NCBI GenBank assembly: GCA_017631885.1
Contig: JAGBSH010000005.1
Span: 62,001 to 126,000 of the forward strand
Reading direction: 5' to 3'
Source of the DNA: Fibrobacteraceae bacterium
Lineage (GTDB): Bacteria; Fibrobacterota; Fibrobacteria; Fibrobacterales; Fibrobacteraceae
Length of the DNA: 64,000 bases
The notes under the pieces are model-generated. The model was given only the letters and a program-made list of their open reading frames with translations, was not told the DNA's origin and searched no databases. Shown here one piece after another: positions 60,938 to 64,000 of this stretch (position 1 is its first letter; each line of letters starts with the position of its first letter). Position numbers and translations under genes: made by a program.

Positions 60938-62661
60938 AAAGAAAACTTCCCGATGATAGAAATTTTAGGGATAATGCTGCGCTCTAAAGAGCCATGAATC
61001 GGCCAACTTAAATTAATATGGCTCACGGAACGCATAATTGATTTTGTCATACCAAAACGAAAACCAAGACCAGCTAAATATTCTAAATCTCTTGGTTCAA
61101 ATGCAGAAATTCGGTCTGTTGTTTCGCCAACACCAACAAATGCTGTAAAAACAGGAACAACTGTACCAATTTCTATGTCTGGGAAAAAGCGTTGTTCAAG
61201 CGAAGCATAAAATCGAGATTGCCCAGCAAAAATAGCTGTTGGTAAACCATTCATTCCTTCAAAACCACCTAAATAAAGTTGTTTTCCATAAGGTGAACGT
61301 TTATAAGTATCCATTTGTCCATAAAAAACAGTCGCATGTTTATCAAATGGCTTAAAGATATATTCTAGTTTCAAAGCTTCGTAAATATCATGGCGGTCAT
61401 TTTCATTAAAATAAAAATAGGAATTAGCAGAAAGTGATAAATGATTATAAAGTCCACCTAATGAAAGCGCTAAACGATAATCCAAACGCCAATCAGAATT
61501 ATCAGCCCCTAAAGCGTCAAAGTTTTTTGAAATTTTTGCTTTAATTGAATACCCTCTATCAATATCTTCTACCCACTTTACATTATGAAAATTCCGGAAT
61601 CTATCATAACGAATTCTAGATATTTCAAAAGCTAAACCTGGGCGCGAATCTCTATAATTTGGAATCCATTCTAAAACAGCCTCACTATCTATTGCAAAAG
61701 CCTTGTTACTATGCTCAAAAATATAACGAGAAACATCAGAATAATCTTTCCCATAAGAATGGTAATCATAAGAAGCCGTCAAGAAAAATTTTAATTCAGA
61801 GCCACCAAAAGAACGCCCTAGACGAAAACTTAAAGAATCTTCTCGCATTCTTGAAACTTCAAGGACTTTTAAAGCTTCTTCGCCATTTAATTCTGGTAAT
61901 GAGGCTATGTCTTTTTTGTAATCTACTTGTTTTGCACCAAATGGCATTTTTCCACTTGCATAAAAATTGGCATCACCTTCAAAAGAATACCCTTCTAATG
62001 TATAAGCAAATTGATTTTGTGAACGACTTAAATAAGGGATATTCATTTGTCCAAAAGCTGAATAGCCATCTGTGTTGTAACTATATGTCGCTCGCAAATG
62101 ATTGTGTCTAAAGAGAAAATGCATGTTTTCGTATAAGGCTGAAAACATATCTCTAAATTCATCGTGAGAGTAATACACACCGACTGTCTGACCTAGTCCT
62201 AAAAAATTATTTTCTTGAATGCCAATGCCATAATACCATTCACTACCTGGGTGTTCAAGCGAAACAGGCACAGAAAAGGTCCAATTATCACTGGTGCGAA
62301 CGCGCAAAACGTTCTTTCCATTAATTTGTTCTCTTTTTATGGATGCGTCTGAAATATAACGTTGAGATCTTAAAAGGCGTTCTGTTTCTATCAAACGATA
62401 AAGATTTATGGAATCCCCAACATCAAAAAGCAAAAATTTGCGAACAACTGATTCGCGGGTTTCTATGTGAATAATGTTTAAAAGATGATAAACCGCACTA
62501 TCTAAATAAGTATGTGCTCTGGAATCGTCAAAAGCGTCTAAACGTTCTATAACGATAGAATCTACAACAAAGGTTTTTAAAGAATCTTCTGGAACAGAGA
62601 GTTGTTCTGCGTGAGCAACACTCAAAATTCCTAAAAAAGCTAAGATTATAAAAAATCGCAC
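60934..62661 (-). CDS. Omp85-superfamily-like outer-membrane protein
   Basis: A 575-residue protein with a signal peptide (FIILAFLGILSVAHA). A POTRA-like segment follows (RESVVRKFLLFDVGDSINLY, RLIETERLLRSQRYISDASI), then a beta-barrel rich in aromatic strands, with GLGFRFGMTKSIMRS and a terminal IIGKFSL. A clear RGY loop motif is missing, so the superfamily call rests on the POTRA pattern and barrel. The start codon is GTG 62661, with TATATT six bases upstream and no ribosome binding site. It forms an operon with the small membrane protein. Confidence 0.7.
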   Translation of the reverse strand: MRFFIILAFLGILSVAHAEQLSVPEDSLKTFVVDSIVIERLDAFDDSRAHTYLDSAVYHLLNIIHIETRESVVRKFLLFDVGDSINLYRLIETERLLRSQRYISDASIKREQINGKNVLRVRTSDNWTFSVPVSLEHPGSEWYYGIGIQENNFLGLGQTVGVYYSHDEFRDMFSALYENMHFLFRHNHLRATYSYNTDGYSAFGQMNIPYLSRSQNQFAYTLEGYSFEGDANFYASGKMPFGAKQVDYKKDIASLPELNGEEALKVLEVSRMREDSLSFRLGRSFGGSELKFFLTASYDYHSYGKDYSDVSRYIFEHSNKAFAIDSEAVLEWIPNYRDSRPGLAFEISRIRYDRFRNFHNVKWVEDIDRGYSIKAKISKNFDALGADNSDWRLDYRLALSLGGLYNHLSLSANSYFYFNENDRHDIYEALKLEYIFKPFDKHATVFYGQMDTYKRSPYGKQLYLGGFEGMNGLPTAIFAGQSRFYASLEQRFFPDIEIGTVVPVFTAFVGVGETTDRISAFEPRDLEYLAGLGFRFGMTKSIMRSVSHINLSWPIHGSLERSIIPKISIIGKFSL

Positions 62662-62673
62662 GCCCCCAATATA
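62662..62673 (-). promoter_or_regulatory. TATATT -10 box for a leaderless GTG-start gene
   Basis: On the minus strand TATATT (62673-62668), six bases GGGGGC, then GTG 62661. The spacing equals that of yejB and of the lipoprotein gene at 11977. Confidence 0.5.
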
Positions 62674-62857
62674 GCAAAAGGCAAATATTTATAATGTTAT
62701 TTTTAAATGAAATCTGTTTACTAAGCCATTCCTAAGTTGATTATAGGCATTTAAAACCATAAATAGAAACAGCTAAATCTTTTACAAAATAAAAAAAGCA
62801 AAAATATTTTTTCCCTTTTTCTCTATTTTTGATTTATAATAAGTAAAAAGGTTTTGT

Positions 62858-64000
62858 ATGGTTTTTCTTTCTCATTTTACACATTTAGAAAAACGTTTAA
62901 AACGGCATGTCTCCGGACCTGTCCATACCTTTCGTGCATTTGCTCATTTAGGCTTTGAAAGTGTTCTTGCAAGCGAGCTTTCTCGTTGTGGCATTAGTCA
63001 TTTTGAAAATTTTCCTGGTGGACTTTTAATTAACACTCGTTTAGCCGAAGCTTGGAAAATATGCGCTTATTCTAGAACACTCCGTCGTTTAGACATGGAA
63101 ATTGCGCATTTTCATGCAGAAAATTTTGGCAAACTTGAAAAAGAATTTGAAAAAATTCCTTGGGAACTTTTTTTTGATATAAACGAACTTCCGCAAATTA
63201 AAGTTAAAACGAAAAAATCAAGACTTTACCATTCTGATGCTATTAAAGAGCGCTTAGAAATATTTCTTTCAAAAAAATACGACGCCCAAAAGAATCAAAA
63301 TTCAAACCAACGCATTCGTATTGAATTTGATAATGATTCTTGTAGAATTTACATAGATATTGGTGGCGTTTCTATGTACAAACGAGGCTACGATAAATTT
63401 GTTGAAAATGCTCCCATTCAAGATTCTTTAGCGGCATCTATTTTATTAGCCGGTGGTATTTTTCAGGCAACAGGACTTATTGACCCTATGTGCGGTTCAG
63501 GGACTTTTTCTCTTGAAAGCGCCGCTATGATAAAAAATTTTCACCCTGCTTTCTCTAAAACTTTTGCTTTTGAAGGTCAACCAGCTTTTAAGCCAGATTC
63601 TTTTAACTACACAAAAGAACACTTACCTAACTATTCTTTTTCTGAAAATTTTTTAATCCACACTTTTGATATCAATAAAAAGTGTATCCAGACCGTTTTA
63701 AAAAACGTTGAATTTTCTAAAACTTTAGATTTAATTTCACCACAAAATAAAGATTTCTTTGATGGAATTATTCCACATAAGCCAGGAAGTCTTCTTGTTT
63801 TGAACCCTCCCTATGGGATTCGGCTTCAGGCAAACACCAAGCGTTTATACTGTGAAATAGGTAAAAAAATCCGTTCCGATTATAGAGATTGTAAAGTAGC
63901 ATTAATTTGTCCTGATCACACCACATTGCACGCTTTTTCGCCAGGCGTTATATCAGCTGTTCGGACTAATCACGGCGGACTAAATATTTTTGTCATTTTT
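62858..64000 (+). CDS. THUMP-domain RNA methyltransferase, RlmK/L (YcbY-N) type (3' end outside window)
   Basis: 381 residues are visible with no stop by base 64000. The N-terminal ferredoxin-like and THUMP region (FRAFAHLGFESVLASELSRC, then VSMYKRGYDKF) is followed by the Rossmann methyltransferase: GLIDPMCGSGTFSLESAAMI is the SAM-binding motif and LLVLNPPYGIRL the catalytic NPPY. Such enzymes make m2G in 23S rRNA; E. coli RlmKL residue G2445 is the precedent. The second, RlmK-like half is not seen. ATG 62858 has AAGG upstream and a TATAAT box further upstream. Confidence 0.9.
   Translation, partial: MVFLSHFTHLEKRLKRHVSGPVHTFRAFAHLGFESVLASELSRCGISHFENFPGGLLINTRLAEAWKICAYSRTLRRLDMEIAHFHAENFGKLEKEFEKIPWELFFDINELPQIKVKTKKSRLYHSDAIKERLEIFLSKKYDAQKNQNSNQRIRIEFDNDSCRIYIDIGGVSMYKRGYDKFVENAPIQDSLAASILLAGGIFQATGLIDPMCGSGTFSLESAAMIKNFHPAFSKTFAFEGQPAFKPDSFNYTKEHLPNYSFSENFLIHTFDINKKCIQTVLKNVEFSKTLDLISPQNKDFFDGIIPHKPGSLLVLNPPYGIRLQANTKRLYCEIGKKIRSDYRDCKVALICPDHTTLHAFSPGVISAVRTNHGGLNIFVIF

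Overview
The window most likely comes from a member of the Fibrobacterota, a Fibrobacter-like rumen or gut anaerobe. The evidence is a lipoprotein with a serine-rich linker and a Fibrobacter-type FISUMP domain (38193-39308), a modular secreted GH11 xylanase with a C-terminal tail (4898-6610), a Gram-negative envelope gene set (two Omp85-like proteins, a FadL-like porin, a Wza-like exporter), and an AT-rich core genome. No rRNA or tRNA gene was recognised. The assignment is inference from gene content, not a database result.

Layout. (1) 1-1015: 5' part of uvrA. (2) 1016-7300: an accessory stretch between uvrA and radA. Three same-orientation copies of a repeat that is exactly 168 bp each time (1213, 4592, 7125) separate a broken chloramphenicol-acetyltransferase-like gene, a small outer-membrane protein, a TSCPD protein, a Fic protein and a zinc-ribbon protein from the xylanase. 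(3) 7329-23922: housekeeping genes radA, pheT, an aminotransferase, pmbA, hemL, metK, serC and ppa, plus a FadL-like porin and a SIMPL lipoprotein, interrupted at 11.3-11.9 kb by repeats. (4) 23941-32365: an Omp85-like protein, then a minus-strand run yejB-yejE-ABC ATPase-recG-nif3, and a divergent aldo/keto reductase. (5) 32372-43659: a prepilin, an ECF sigma / anti-sigma / Spy-like triad, fusA, a glycosyltransferase, the FISUMP lipoprotein, a Wza-like exporter, and a LysM lytic transglycosylase preceded by two small genes. (6) 44207-58913: ispF and a 14-kb minus-strand respiratory complex I operon nuoBCDEFGHIJKLMN. nuoA is absent. NuoE carries a C-terminal Fn3-like domain and NuoH is enlarged. 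(7) 59119-60605: a fourth, inverted copy of the 168-bp repeat, an orphan zinc-ribbon protein and more repeats. (8) 60620-64000: an Omp85-like operon and the start of an rRNA large-subunit methyltransferase gene.

The main themes are NADH-quinone oxidoreduction, cell-envelope construction and stress sensing, hemicellulose degradation, translation, DNA repair, and one-carbon, serine and tetrapyrrole metabolism.

Two patterns are not explained by ordinary annotation. One is the 168-bp repeat, whose ends are conserved and whose centre varies while its length does not change. The other is a recurring TATATT-like hexamer 6-8 nt before the start codon of genes that lack a Shine-Dalgarno sequence, which suggests leaderless transcription with a characteristic -10 box.
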